From Massilia psychrophila (GTDB taxonomy: Bacteria; Pseudomonadota; Gammaproteobacteria; Burkholderiales; Burkholderiaceae_D), in contig NZ_PDOB01000003.1 of assembly GCF_002760665.1 (NCBI RefSeq), forward strand, positions 1-43,433: a DNA stretch of 43,433 nt, in the 5' to 3' direction. The notes under the pieces are model-generated. The model worked only from the letters and a program-made list of their open reading frames with translations, was not told the DNA's origin and did no database searches. Numbering within the stretch: the stretch's first letter is position 1; each line of letters begins with the position of its first letter. Positions 26,519 to 33,456 of the stretch are shown here, one piece after another. Position numbers and translations under genes: made by a program.

Positions 26519-27541
26519 TTAGTTGGTCCTGGTGACTTTGCTGAGGTGGCGCGGGCGGTCCGGATCCATGCCGCGTGCTTCGGCCAGCCGGGCGGCCATC
26601 ACATAAAATGCCTGCACGGCGACGATCGGATCGAGGTCGGGCGTGGCGGCGACCGGCAAGGTCAGGTCGCGTTCGGCAACATCGAGTGGCGCCGCCAGCA
26701 GGACGCGCGCGCCACGCCCGCGCATTTCGGTCGCCAGTTGCACCAGGGAAGCCTGGGTCGGTCCGCGCGTGGCGAAGATCAGCAGCGGATAGCCGTCCTC
26801 GATCAGCGCCATCGGGCCGTGCTTGATTTCGGCGCCGCTGAAGGCTTCGGCTTGCAGCGCCGAGGTTTCCTTGAACTTGAGCGCCGATTCGAGCGCTACG
26901 GGGAAGCTGATGCCGCGCCCGACCACCATGATGTTGCGGGCCGGCGCCAGCACCTCGAGCGCTGCCGACCAGTCAGCGCGCGCGCCGATCGCCAGCGCCT
27001 CCGGCAATGCGGCCAGCCCTTCGGTCAATTCCGGGTCGTTCTGCCATTGCGCCACCAGGCGCGCGCTGGCCACCAGGCTGGTGATGAAGCTCTTGGTCGC
27101 GGCCACGCTCAGCTCTTTGCCTGCATGCAGCGGCATCGCCCATTCGGCGGCCGTAGCAAGGGGCGAATCGATGTCGTTGACCAGCGCGACGGTAGTGGCG
27201 CCGCCGTCGCGGAAATAGCGGATCGGCTCGATTACGTCCGGACTCTGGCCCGACTGCGAGATTGCGATCGTCAAGGTATCGCGCGTCACCAAAGGCGACT
27301 TGTACAAGGTCACCAGCGACATCGGCAGCGAGGCGACGACGCGGCCCATGCGCGCCATGATCAGGTAGGCGCAGTAGTTGGCGGCGTGGTCGGAACTGCC
27401 GCGCGCCACCGTCAGTGTCGTGTTGAAATTGGTGGAGCGCAGTTTGCGGCCAAGTTCGGCGTAGTGTCCGACGTCTTGCGACAATTGCAGCGAAACGCAT
27501 TCGGCCGCGGATATTGCCTCTTTAAGCATTAGTGAGGTCAC
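26519..27541 (-). CDS. SIS-domain glucosamine-6-phosphate deaminase (NagB-II type)
   Basis: It likely converts glucosamine-6-phosphate to fructose-6-phosphate and ammonia. The 340 residues correspond to the isomerase half of GlmS without the glutaminase domain: two SIS domains, the first with ARGSSDHAANYCAYLI and ISQSGQSPDVIEPIRY, the second with VVGRGISFPVALESALKFKE and AEAFSGAEIKHGPMALI. NagB-II enzymes replace the classical NagB in many proteobacteria. The GTG start at 27541 overlaps the end of nagA by 20 bases; ATG 27529 is an alternative. The context inside the nag operon makes the deaminase role more likely than amidotransfer. Confidence 0.9.
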   Translation of the reverse strand: MTSLMLKEAISAAECVSLQLSQDVGHYAELGRKLRSTNFNTTLTVARGSSDHAANYCAYLIMARMGRVVASLPMSLVTLYKSPLVTRDTLTIAISQSGQSPDVIEPIRYFRDGGATTVALVNDIDSPLATAAEWAMPLHAGKELSVAATKSFITSLVASARLVAQWQNDPELTEGLAALPEALAIGARADWSAALEVLAPARNIMVVGRGISFPVALESALKFKETSALQAEAFSGAEIKHGPMALIEDGYPLLIFATRGPTQASLVQLATEMRGRGARVLLAAPLDVAERDLTLPVAATPDLDPIVAVQAFYVMAARLAEARGMDPDRPRHLSKVTRTN

Positions 27542-28664
27542 AAACTTCCCCTTCTATATATACAGCTTTGATGTGCAGGTTACGGTCCAGGACCACGATG
27601 TCGGCGAAGCAGCCGGGGGCCAGTCGGCCGCGCTGTGCTTCGCCCAAGTAATCGGCGGCGTTGGTGGAGACGCGTTGCGAGGCATCGGCCAGGTCGAGGC
27701 CGATGCCGACCAGGTTGCGCAGCGCCTGGTCCATGGTCAGGGTGCTGCCGGCCAGCGTGCCGTCGGGCAGGCGCACGCCGCCCATGCATTTGTGAACCAG
27801 CTGGCGGCCCAGCATGTAGTCGCCGTCCGGCATGCCGGTGGCGGCGGTCGAATCGGTGACGCAGTACAGGCGCGGGATCGCGCGCAGCGCCACCTTGATC
27901 GCGCCCGGGTGCACGTGCAGCAGGTCGGGGATGATCTCGGCGTATTCGGCGTGCGCCAGCGCGGCGCCGACCATGCCCGGCGCGCGGTGGTGCAGCGGGT
28001 TCATCGCATTGAAGAGGTGGGTGAAGCCGGCCGCGCCATGCGCCAGCGCGGCGACGCCGTCGTCGTAAGACCCCGTGGTGTGGCCGATCTGCACGCGGAT
28101 GCCGGCGTCGGCCAGCTCGCGTACCAGCGCGAGATGGCCCTCCATTTCGGGCGCCACCGTGATCAGGCGCATCGGCGCGTGGCTGCCCAGTTCCTGCACT
28201 TCGGCCAGCGTGGCCGAACGCGCGTAGGCCGGCTGGGCGCCAAGCTTGCCGGGATTGATGTACGGGCCTTCCAGGTGGACGCCGAGGATGCGCGCGGCGC
28301 CCGGACGGCGCGCGGCGCAGGCGGCGCCGATCGCCTTCAAGGCGGCGACGATATCTTCCGGCGGCGCCGTCATGGTGGTGGCCAGCAGGCTGGTGGTGCC
28401 GTGCTTTGCGTGCATCGCCGCGATCACGTGCGGCGCCTCGCCCGCTTCCATCACGTCGCGTCCGCCGCCGCCGTGAACGTGCAGGTCGATGAAGCCGGGG
28501 ATGATGTAGTCGTCGCTGTTGATCGACGGATCGTTGGCGTCTCCTTCGATCTGAACGATGCGCTCGCCGAAGCTGATCGCGCCATGGACCCAGCCGGCCG
28601 GTGTCAGGATATTGCCGTTGATTGATGTGTCGCCGATTGCTGTGTCGCCGATTGCTGCGCTCAT
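27522..28664 (-). CDS. nagA: N-acetylglucosamine-6-phosphate deacetylase
   Basis: It removes the acetyl group from GlcNAc-6-phosphate. The 380-residue amidohydrolase has the metal site DLHVHGGGG (His62, His64), HLEGPYINPGKLGAQ, IGHTTGSYDDG, THLFNAMNPLHHRAPG and CVTDSTAATG with the catalytic Asp. The ATG at 28664 overlaps the nagK stop as TGATG, so translation is probably coupled. The N-terminus carries a perfect 15-base duplication (AIGDT twice), outside the catalytic fold. It is second in the operon. Confidence 0.97.
   Translation of the reverse strand: MSAAIGDTAIGDTSINGNILTPAGWVHGAISFGERIVQIEGDANDPSINSDDYIIPGFIDLHVHGGGGRDVMEAGEAPHVIAAMHAKHGTTSLLATTMTAPPEDIVAALKAIGAACAARRPGAARILGVHLEGPYINPGKLGAQPAYARSATLAEVQELGSHAPMRLITVAPEMEGHLALVRELADAGIRVQIGHTTGSYDDGVAALAHGAAGFTHLFNAMNPLHHRAPGMVGAALAHAEYAEIIPDLLHVHPGAIKVALRAIPRLYCVTDSTAATGMPDGDYMLGRQLVHKCMGGVRLPDGTLAGSTLTMDQALRNLVGIGLDLADASQRVSTNAADYLGEAQRGRLAPGCFADIVVLDRNLHIKAVYIEGEVCDLTNA
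28627..28656 (-). repeat. 15-bp perfect tandem duplication in the nagA N-terminus
   Basis: GTGTCGCCGATTGCT occurs twice in tandem and encodes AIGDT-AIGDT at residues 5-14. It keeps the frame and lies before the first conserved strand. Confidence 0.8.
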
Positions 28665-29548
28665 CAAAGTCGCTCCGTTGGTTGGTTGACGTGCATCTCG
28701 ATCATGCGCAGCGCGCCGCTGGCGGCGTCGCCGCGCGGCGCCCGGCTGCGCGCCAGCAGGGCGAAAGGCAAATACGCGCGCAGTGGCGCGCCAAGGCCGC
28801 CGCACAAGGCCAGCGGCAGCGTGCCGGAAGGGTCGAGCGCGTGCGCGATGGCGGCCACTTCGACGCCGGCGTCGACCAGCAAGCCGCGCGCCGTAGCATC
28901 GAGGGCGGCATGATTAAAAACGATCGGCGCCAGTTGCGCGTAGCTGGTCTGGGTGGCCTGGCCGAGCCAGACCTGGATTGCATCGCGTCCGCCGCCGCAG
29001 GCATCGATCAGCGCTTGGGCAAACGCGCTGGCCGGTTTGCGCCCGTCCATCACCTGTTCGATATGGTTGACGGCGCGCAGGCCGATCCAGCCGCCGCTCG
29101 CTTCGTCGCCGGCGGGGAAACCCCAGCCACCGACTTCGCGCTGCTCGCCGCCGGGCAGCAGGGCCTGGCCGACGCTGCCGGTGCCGATGGCGACGATCGT
29201 GCCCGGCTCGCCGCAATGGGCGCCGGTCAAGGTGGTGTAGCCGTCGGTCTCGAGCCGCAACGCGCCATAGCCCGGATCGGCGGCGATGAATTGGGCCGCC
29301 CACAGTTTGTTATGCACGCCGGCCAGGCCGAGGCCGATCGCCACCGCGGTCAGCGGCGGCTGCGCAATGCCGGCCTGGGCGAATGCCTTGCCGACCGCGT
29401 CGCCGATGTTGTTCCAGGCGCTGGCGATGCCGTGCGCCAGGCCCGACGGGCCGCTGTGCGCCTGCGCCAGTTCGGTGCCGCCGGCGTCTGCCAGCCGTAC
29501 GCGGGTGCCGGTTCCGCCGCCGTCGACGCCGATGAAGTATTCGATCAT
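28664..29548 (-). CDS. N-acetylglucosamine/glucosamine kinase (BadF/BcrA ATPase family)
   Basis: It phosphorylates the amino sugar at C6, starting catabolism. The 294-residue ASKHA-fold protein has the phosphate-1 loop IGVDGGGTGTRVRLAD at the N-terminus, GTIVAIGTGSVGQ as the phosphate-2 loop, GGWGFPAGDEASGGWIG, and LALCGGLGAPL as the adenosine loop. It is the first gene of the nag operon, after a consensus promoter, and its stop overlaps the nagA start. Without a PTS gene nearby, cytoplasmic phosphorylation by this kinase would be the entry step. GlcNAc versus GlcN specificity is inferred from nagA next door. Confidence 0.9.
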   Translation of the reverse strand: MIEYFIGVDGGGTGTRVRLADAGGTELAQAHSGPSGLAHGIASAWNNIGDAVGKAFAQAGIAQPPLTAVAIGLGLAGVHNKLWAAQFIAADPGYGALRLETDGYTTLTGAHCGEPGTIVAIGTGSVGQALLPGGEQREVGGWGFPAGDEASGGWIGLRAVNHIEQVMDGRKPASAFAQALIDACGGGRDAIQVWLGQATQTSYAQLAPIVFNHAALDATARGLLVDAGVEVAAIAHALDPSGTLPLALCGGLGAPLRAYLPFALLARSRAPRGDAASGALRMIEMHVNQPTERL

Positions 29549-29587
29549 GTTGTGGTGGGGATGGTGAGCTGAGGGGGAGGTCAGCGC

Positions 29588-29616
29588 ACTATAGGTTTGG
29601 CTCCACAGCTTGTCAA
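29588..29616 (-). promoter_or_regulatory. Consensus sigma70 promoter of the nag operon
   Basis: On the minus strand TTGACA (29616-29611) and TATAGT (29593-29588) are exactly 17 bases apart. The nagK start is 40 bases downstream. The -35 is a perfect consensus, which implies control by a repressor. Confidence 0.9.
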
Positions 29617-29618
29617 CA

Positions 29619-29635
29619 GGTATTTAATTGGTATT
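29619..29635. promoter_or_regulatory. Direct repeat next to the nag promoter (putative operator)
   Basis: GGTATT occurs at 29619-29624 and again at 29630-29635, an 11-base period, adjoining the -35 box. The spacing puts both copies on one face of the helix. A GntR- or LacI-type NagR regulator is possible, but none is encoded in this window. Confidence 0.4.
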
Positions 29636-29742
29636 GAAATAGGTCGAATCGGCATTGCGGAATAGCGCCGGGTTATGTGGCTAACCCGTTGTTATTTAAA
29701 CGGAAATGGCAGGTGCGGAAGTGGTATTACTGCGCTAGTCCG

Positions 29743-29771
29743 CCGTCGTCCCCGCGCAGCGAAAACGACGG
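29743..29771. repeat. REP-like short inverted repeat
   Basis: CCGTCGT (29743-29749) and ACGACGG (29765-29771) enclose CCCCGCGCAGCGAAA. The left half resembles the element at 9584. It lies between the nag operon and the CocE-like gene. Confidence 0.4.
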
Positions 29772-29772
29772 T

Positions 29773-29793
29773 GCTGGCTGCGCTTCGGCCAGC
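29773..29793 (-). terminator. Hairpin after the CocE-like gene
   Basis: GCTGGC and GCCAGC form a 6-bp stem directly after the stop codon on the minus strand, followed by ACCGTCGTTTTCG. It is a modest terminator candidate that overlaps the REP-like repeat region. Confidence 0.4.
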
Positions 29794-31812
29794 TTACTTT
29801 GCAATCTCCACCACCGGCAGCTCAACGTAGCTGCTGTGATAAATACGCTGGGTGGCCTTCTTGTAATCACCTGGCTTCGCATCGAAGATGCTCGGCACGA
29901 AGGTCTGCGGATTGCGGTCGTACAGCGGGAACCAGCTCGACTGGATCTGCACCATGATGCGGTGGCCCGGCAGGAACACGTGGTTGGCGGTCGGCAGCGC
30001 GAACCGGTAGGCCAGTGCCTTGTTGGCCGCGATCGGCCTGGCCGTTTCATAGCTTTCACGGTAACGGCCGCGGAAGATGTCGGCCGAAATCATCAACTGG
30101 TAGCCGCCCATCGCCGGCTGGTCCGCCACCTGGTCGGGATACAGGTCGATCACTTTGACGACCCAGTCCGAATCGGTGCCGCTGGTCGAGGCGATCAGGT
30201 TGGCGATCGGCTCGCCGCTGATTTTGAGCGGCGCGGTCAAGATGTCCGAGGTGAAGGTCAGCACGTCGGTGCGGCCCGATGCTTCGCGCTGGTCGTCGGC
30301 CAGCCAGCGCGGCCAGCTCTGGCCCTTGGCCTCGTCGTAACCGTTTTTCATCGGCCGCGCGCGGTACGGCACCGGCTTGGCCGGATCGGCGACGTATTCG
30401 TCGTAGTCCTTGCCGGCATTGGATCCGGCTTCGCCGCCCAGGGCCAGCCTCTGGCCGGCCGCAAGACGCAGCGCCGCCGGCTTGATCGCGCAGCCGCTGG
30501 CGCATCCGCTCGGCCAAGAGGCCAGACTGCGCCACTTGTTGGTGCCGGTCTCGAACGCCGACACCGGCGCTACCGTAGGCGCATTCGCGGCTGTCGGACC
30601 GTCTTTCAGGTAACGGTCGAGGAAGGGGCGCAGGATCTCCTGGCGGAAGTGGAGGGCGGTGTCGCTATTAAAATTGAGGGCGCCGAGTTTGCTGCCGTCG
30701 CCGATGCCGCCGCCGTGCGACCACGGCCCCATCACCAGGAACACCTTGTCGTTGGCGCTGTCGTTCGGCTTGATCGCCTTGTACATCGCGATGGCGCCGT
30801 AGATGTCCTCGGCGTCCCACAGGCTGTGCACCAGCATCGTCGGCACCGTCACCGGCTGCTTTGCCAGGATCTTGTCCACCGCCTGCTCGCGCCAGAAGGC
30901 GTCGTAGGTCGGGTGGGCGACGATCTTGCGCCAGAAGCCGCTCTGCTGCAAGCCGCGCTGGCGCGCCAGTTCGCCGGCGGAGCCTGCCCGCAGGTAGGTA
31001 TCGTAGTCGTCGTAGGTGGAGGTGAACCACTTGGCGTCGTTCTTGCGGGTGACGACCTGCTCCATCACGTACGACAGGTTGATCTGCCGGAAGGCGCCGT
31101 GGTGGAACCAGTCGTCGCCCATCCAGCCGTCGACCATCGGGTTCATCGGCACCGCCACTTTCAGCGCCGGGTGCGGATTGACCAGCGCCATCAGCGGCAG
31201 GAAGCCGTCGTACGAGATGCCGATGATGCCGACCTTGCCGTTCGATTCCGGCAGGTTTTTGGTGAGCCACTCGATGGTGTCCCAGGTGTCGGTCGAATGG
31301 TCGACCGGCGTCGCGTTCTGCGGGCCGGACAGCGGCCGGTTCATCACGTAGTCGCCTTCCGAGCCGTACTTGCCGCGCACGTCCTGTACCACGCGGATGT
31401 AGCCGCCTTCGACGATGACGTCGGCCGCATTGTCGTAGCCCTGCAGGATCGACTTCATGTCCGAGCTCTCGGCGTGACTGGTCAGGCCGCCGGCATCGTA
31501 CGGTGTGCGGGTCAGCAGCACCGGCGCGCCTTTGGCGTTGCGCGGGATGACGATCACGGTATTGAGCTTGACGCCGTCGCGCATCGGCACCATCACCGTG
31601 CGCTTGACGTAGTTGAAGCTGGTGGTGACGGGTGTGAATTCGGCGGGCGTATCGGACGGCAGGGCCGGATAGGTGGCCGCAGCGGAAGCAGCGGCCGGGA
31701 CGGCAGGGAGAGCTGGCGCGGGAGCGGTTTGGGCCTGGGCCAGGCTTAAGCTGACCGCGGCGAATGCGACTGCGCTGGCAAGCGGCGCCAGGCGGGTAAT
31801 CGGTGACTTCAT
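29794..31812 (-). CDS. Secreted CocE/NonD-family hydrolase (alpha-amino acid ester hydrolase-like)
   Basis: An S15-type serine hydrolase of 672 residues with a signal peptide (SAVAFAAVSLSLAQAQ) and a Pro/Ala-rich spacer. The alpha/beta-hydrolase part contains MVPMRDGVKLNTVIVIP, QDVRGKYGSEGDY and the nucleophile elbow GISYDGF with Ser200. The Asp is probably in HSLWDAEDIYG and the His in MGPWSHGGG. The C-terminal jelly-roll (X-Pro peptidase type) ends with PLYDRNPQTF near its end. These features fit alpha-amino acid ester hydrolases better than cocaine esterase. The ATG has AAGGAAG upstream. It is transcribed toward the nag operon but ends at its own hairpin. Natural substrate unknown. Confidence 0.9.
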   Translation of the reverse strand: MKSPITRLAPLASAVAFAAVSLSLAQAQTAPAPALPAVPAAASAAATYPALPSDTPAEFTPVTTSFNYVKRTVMVPMRDGVKLNTVIVIPRNAKGAPVLLTRTPYDAGGLTSHAESSDMKSILQGYDNAADVIVEGGYIRVVQDVRGKYGSEGDYVMNRPLSGPQNATPVDHSTDTWDTIEWLTKNLPESNGKVGIIGISYDGFLPLMALVNPHPALKVAVPMNPMVDGWMGDDWFHHGAFRQINLSYVMEQVVTRKNDAKWFTSTYDDYDTYLRAGSAGELARQRGLQQSGFWRKIVAHPTYDAFWREQAVDKILAKQPVTVPTMLVHSLWDAEDIYGAIAMYKAIKPNDSANDKVFLVMGPWSHGGGIGDGSKLGALNFNSDTALHFRQEILRPFLDRYLKDGPTAANAPTVAPVSAFETGTNKWRSLASWPSGCASGCAIKPAALRLAAGQRLALGGEAGSNAGKDYDEYVADPAKPVPYRARPMKNGYDEAKGQSWPRWLADDQREASGRTDVLTFTSDILTAPLKISGEPIANLIASTSGTDSDWVVKVIDLYPDQVADQPAMGGYQLMISADIFRGRYRESYETARPIAANKALAYRFALPTANHVFLPGHRIMVQIQSSWFPLYDRNPQTFVPSIFDAKPGDYKKATQRIYHSSYVELPVVEIAK

Positions 31813-31942
31813 GTGGCTTCCTTGTGAGCGTGACCGCGATGTCGAGCCACCGCCGCATGCGGGTCCGCGCGGCGCGCCGTTACATTATCACAATGATTAT
31901 TCCTTCGCAGCTTTATTCAAGTGCGTGCGGCAGGCAATTGGA

Positions 31943-32057
31943 TCAGTTCTTGTATTGATCGAGCTGCACTGCCAGCGCGGTCTTGTAATGCTTCACGAAC
32001 TCGACGGCTTCGGCCCGTGCTTCGGCGCCGCTGATGGTCACAGCCGGCAGGTTCAGG
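31943..32057 (-). pseudogene. C-terminal fragment of an unidentified protein
   Basis: On the minus strand the last 38 codons read LAPNLNLPAVTISGAEARAE then AVEFVKHYKTALAVQLDQYK and N before a stop at 31943. The composition and codon use look like a real protein end. Upstream the same frame runs antisense through the LysR relic, so only the tail survives. I do not recognise the family. Confidence 0.35.
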
Positions 32058-32642
32058 TTCGGGGCGAGCACCGTGGCGCTGGCGGCGACCTTGCTGCCGC
32101 TGTACGCGCAAACAATGCCGGACGTGGTGCTTGACGTCACGCTGGCCGATCATACGATCGACCTGGTCGAGGAGGGCTTCGACGTCGGCCTGCAGAAATT
32201 CGACGCCAGCATGATCGCGCGCCGGCTGGCGACCTCCAAGGTCGTGCTGTGCGCGTCGCCGGCCACGCCTGCCGACGTGTCCGGCCACGACTGCCTCAAT
32301 TTCGCCTTCGAACAGCTGCGTCACCACTGGCCGGTGCATTGGGAAAATCAAGTGCTGAACGCGCCGATCGTCAGCCGGATGGTGTCGAACAGCGGCGCCG
32401 TGCTGCGCCTGGCCGCGCTGGCCGGAATGGGTATCATGCTGCGCTCGTCGTTCACGCTGGAAAACGACCTGGAGAGCGGGCGGCTGGTGCAGTTGCTGCA
32501 AGGGCACCACCTGGGCCAGTTGTCGGTGATGATGGTGTACCCGAGCCGGCGCCTGCTGTCGGCCAAGGTGTGCAGCTTCGTCGGTTTTTTGAATGCCCAG
32601 TTTCCGCACCCCGAATCGGATCCGTGGCTGGCCGGTGACTGA
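32034..32642 (+). pseudogene. LysR-type regulator, effector-domain remnant
   Basis: The frame encodes about 200 residues of a LysR substrate-binding domain: FGASTVALAATLLPLYAQ, then VVLDVTLADHTIDLVEEGFD, ARRLATSKVVLCASPA, LAALAGMGIMLRSSF, LESGRLVQLL and VYPSRRLLSAKVCSFVGFL. The N-terminal helix-turn-helix and linker are absent, and some residues after CASPA are missing. The start codon offered by the frame lies inside the domain. I read it as a truncated, non-functional gene that abuts another fragment on the opposite strand. Confidence 0.75.
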
Positions 32643-32778
32643 CTGTCCGCCGCGCTTGCGGCGTGCGCCCACGCCTTCCGCACCGCCGGCGTGCGCCCGG
32701 TGTCATAATGCGAACGTTCTACCGCGGATTAGCCGCGATCGGTAAGCATCATCCAACACCCACATCAAGGAGGCTTCA

Positions 32779-32889
32779 ATGACCAAAGCACAAGACAATA
32801 AGAAGGAAACCAAGAAAGAGCCGGCCAAGACCATGAAGGAAAAGAAGGAAGCCAAGAAGGTCAAGAAGGAAGAGCGCTCGCGGCAGTAA
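32779..32889 (+). CDS. 36-residue lysine-rich small protein
   Basis: A short frame starts MTKAQDNKKETKKEPAKT and ends KKEERSRQ; about 40 percent of its residues are Lys and most of the rest are Glu, Ala and Thr. A strong Shine-Dalgarno AAGGAGG lies five bases before the ATG, which makes translation likely despite the small size. There is no hydrophobic segment; it is probably disordered or helical and binds nucleic acid or other acidic partners. No family is recognised. It is followed after 20 bases by the secreted protein gene at 32910. Confidence 0.7.
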   Translation: MTKAQDNKKETKKEPAKTMKEKKEAKKVKKEERSRQ

Positions 32890-32909
32890 AGGCGCGTGCG
32901 GGAACCCCG

Positions 32910-33452
32910 ATGCGCCAGATGAACGGCCTGGCCCGACTGTCGGCAGTGCGCGCGGCCCTGGCTTGCGCGCGGCTGCGCGCGTCGTTGCGCCTGTTGTCGT
33001 GTCTATTGTTGTGCCCCAGCGCGCCTGTCGGCGCGGCGGCGCCGTCGACGTTCGGCCCGGTGATCGGCAGTGCGCTGCTGTGCCGCAGCCATCTGGACAA
33101 CGTTTATTTTTATTCCTATTTGTCGAGCGCGTTCGGCCCGCCGTACAAGCACGAGGGCGGCGCCTGGTGGTTCAAGGCCGACGCCACCTTGTGGGGCGCG
33201 CAAGTGACCGACGTCATCGTCAGCGACGACACCAGCGAGCTGGTTTTCATCGGCGCGGTGACGCCGGGCGCGCCGGACAAGCTCGACGAAGCCATCCGCG
33301 CCGCGGTCGGCGTGCACCACCGCGCGCAGGGCGCAACGACCTATCCGGTGCGCGAATCGGCGCCCGGCAGCCAGATCGTCTACTTCAACGACAACGCGAA
33401 GATTTTCTGCGCGAAGTACAAGCCGCTGCCGCCGGCGCGTCAAGCCAAGTAA
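32910..33452 (+). CDS. Small secreted protein of unknown function upstream of gspA
   Basis: The 180-residue product has an Arg-rich N-region and a hydrophobic core (LLSCLLLCPSAPVGAAA), a Sec signal. The mature part, about 137 residues, includes LDNVYFYSYLSSAFGPPYKH, AWWFKADATLWGAQVTDVIV and NDNAKIFCAKYKPLP. Two cysteines, in LLCRSHL and IFCAKY, could form a disulfide. I know no family. It ends four bases before gspA, so it is probably in one operon with gspAB. A periplasmic role linked to that pair is an inference. ATG 32919 is an alternative start. Confidence 0.7.
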   Translation: MRQMNGLARLSAVRAALACARLRASLRLLSCLLLCPSAPVGAAAPSTFGPVIGSALLCRSHLDNVYFYSYLSSAFGPPYKHEGGAWWFKADATLWGAQVTDVIVSDDTSELVFIGAVTPGAPDKLDEAIRAAVGVHHRAQGATTYPVRESAPGSQIVYFNDNAKIFCAKYKPLPPARQAK

Positions 33453-33456
33453 TCCC

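Noticed and set aside
25718-27532. Plus-strand frame of 604 codons across the GH3 and SIS genes
   Set aside because: It spans two conserved minus-strand genes and their junction; no domain is visible.
29677-31749. Plus-strand frame of 690 codons opposite the CocE-like gene
   Set aside because: Antisense shadow rich in Arg, His and Val.
31884-31900. AT-rich inverted repeat ATTATCA-CAA-TGATTAT upstream of the CocE-like gene, first read as a Fur box
   Set aside because: The half-sites are in the wrong order and spacing for the Fur consensus, and one position mismatches; it may be only an AT-rich promoter region.
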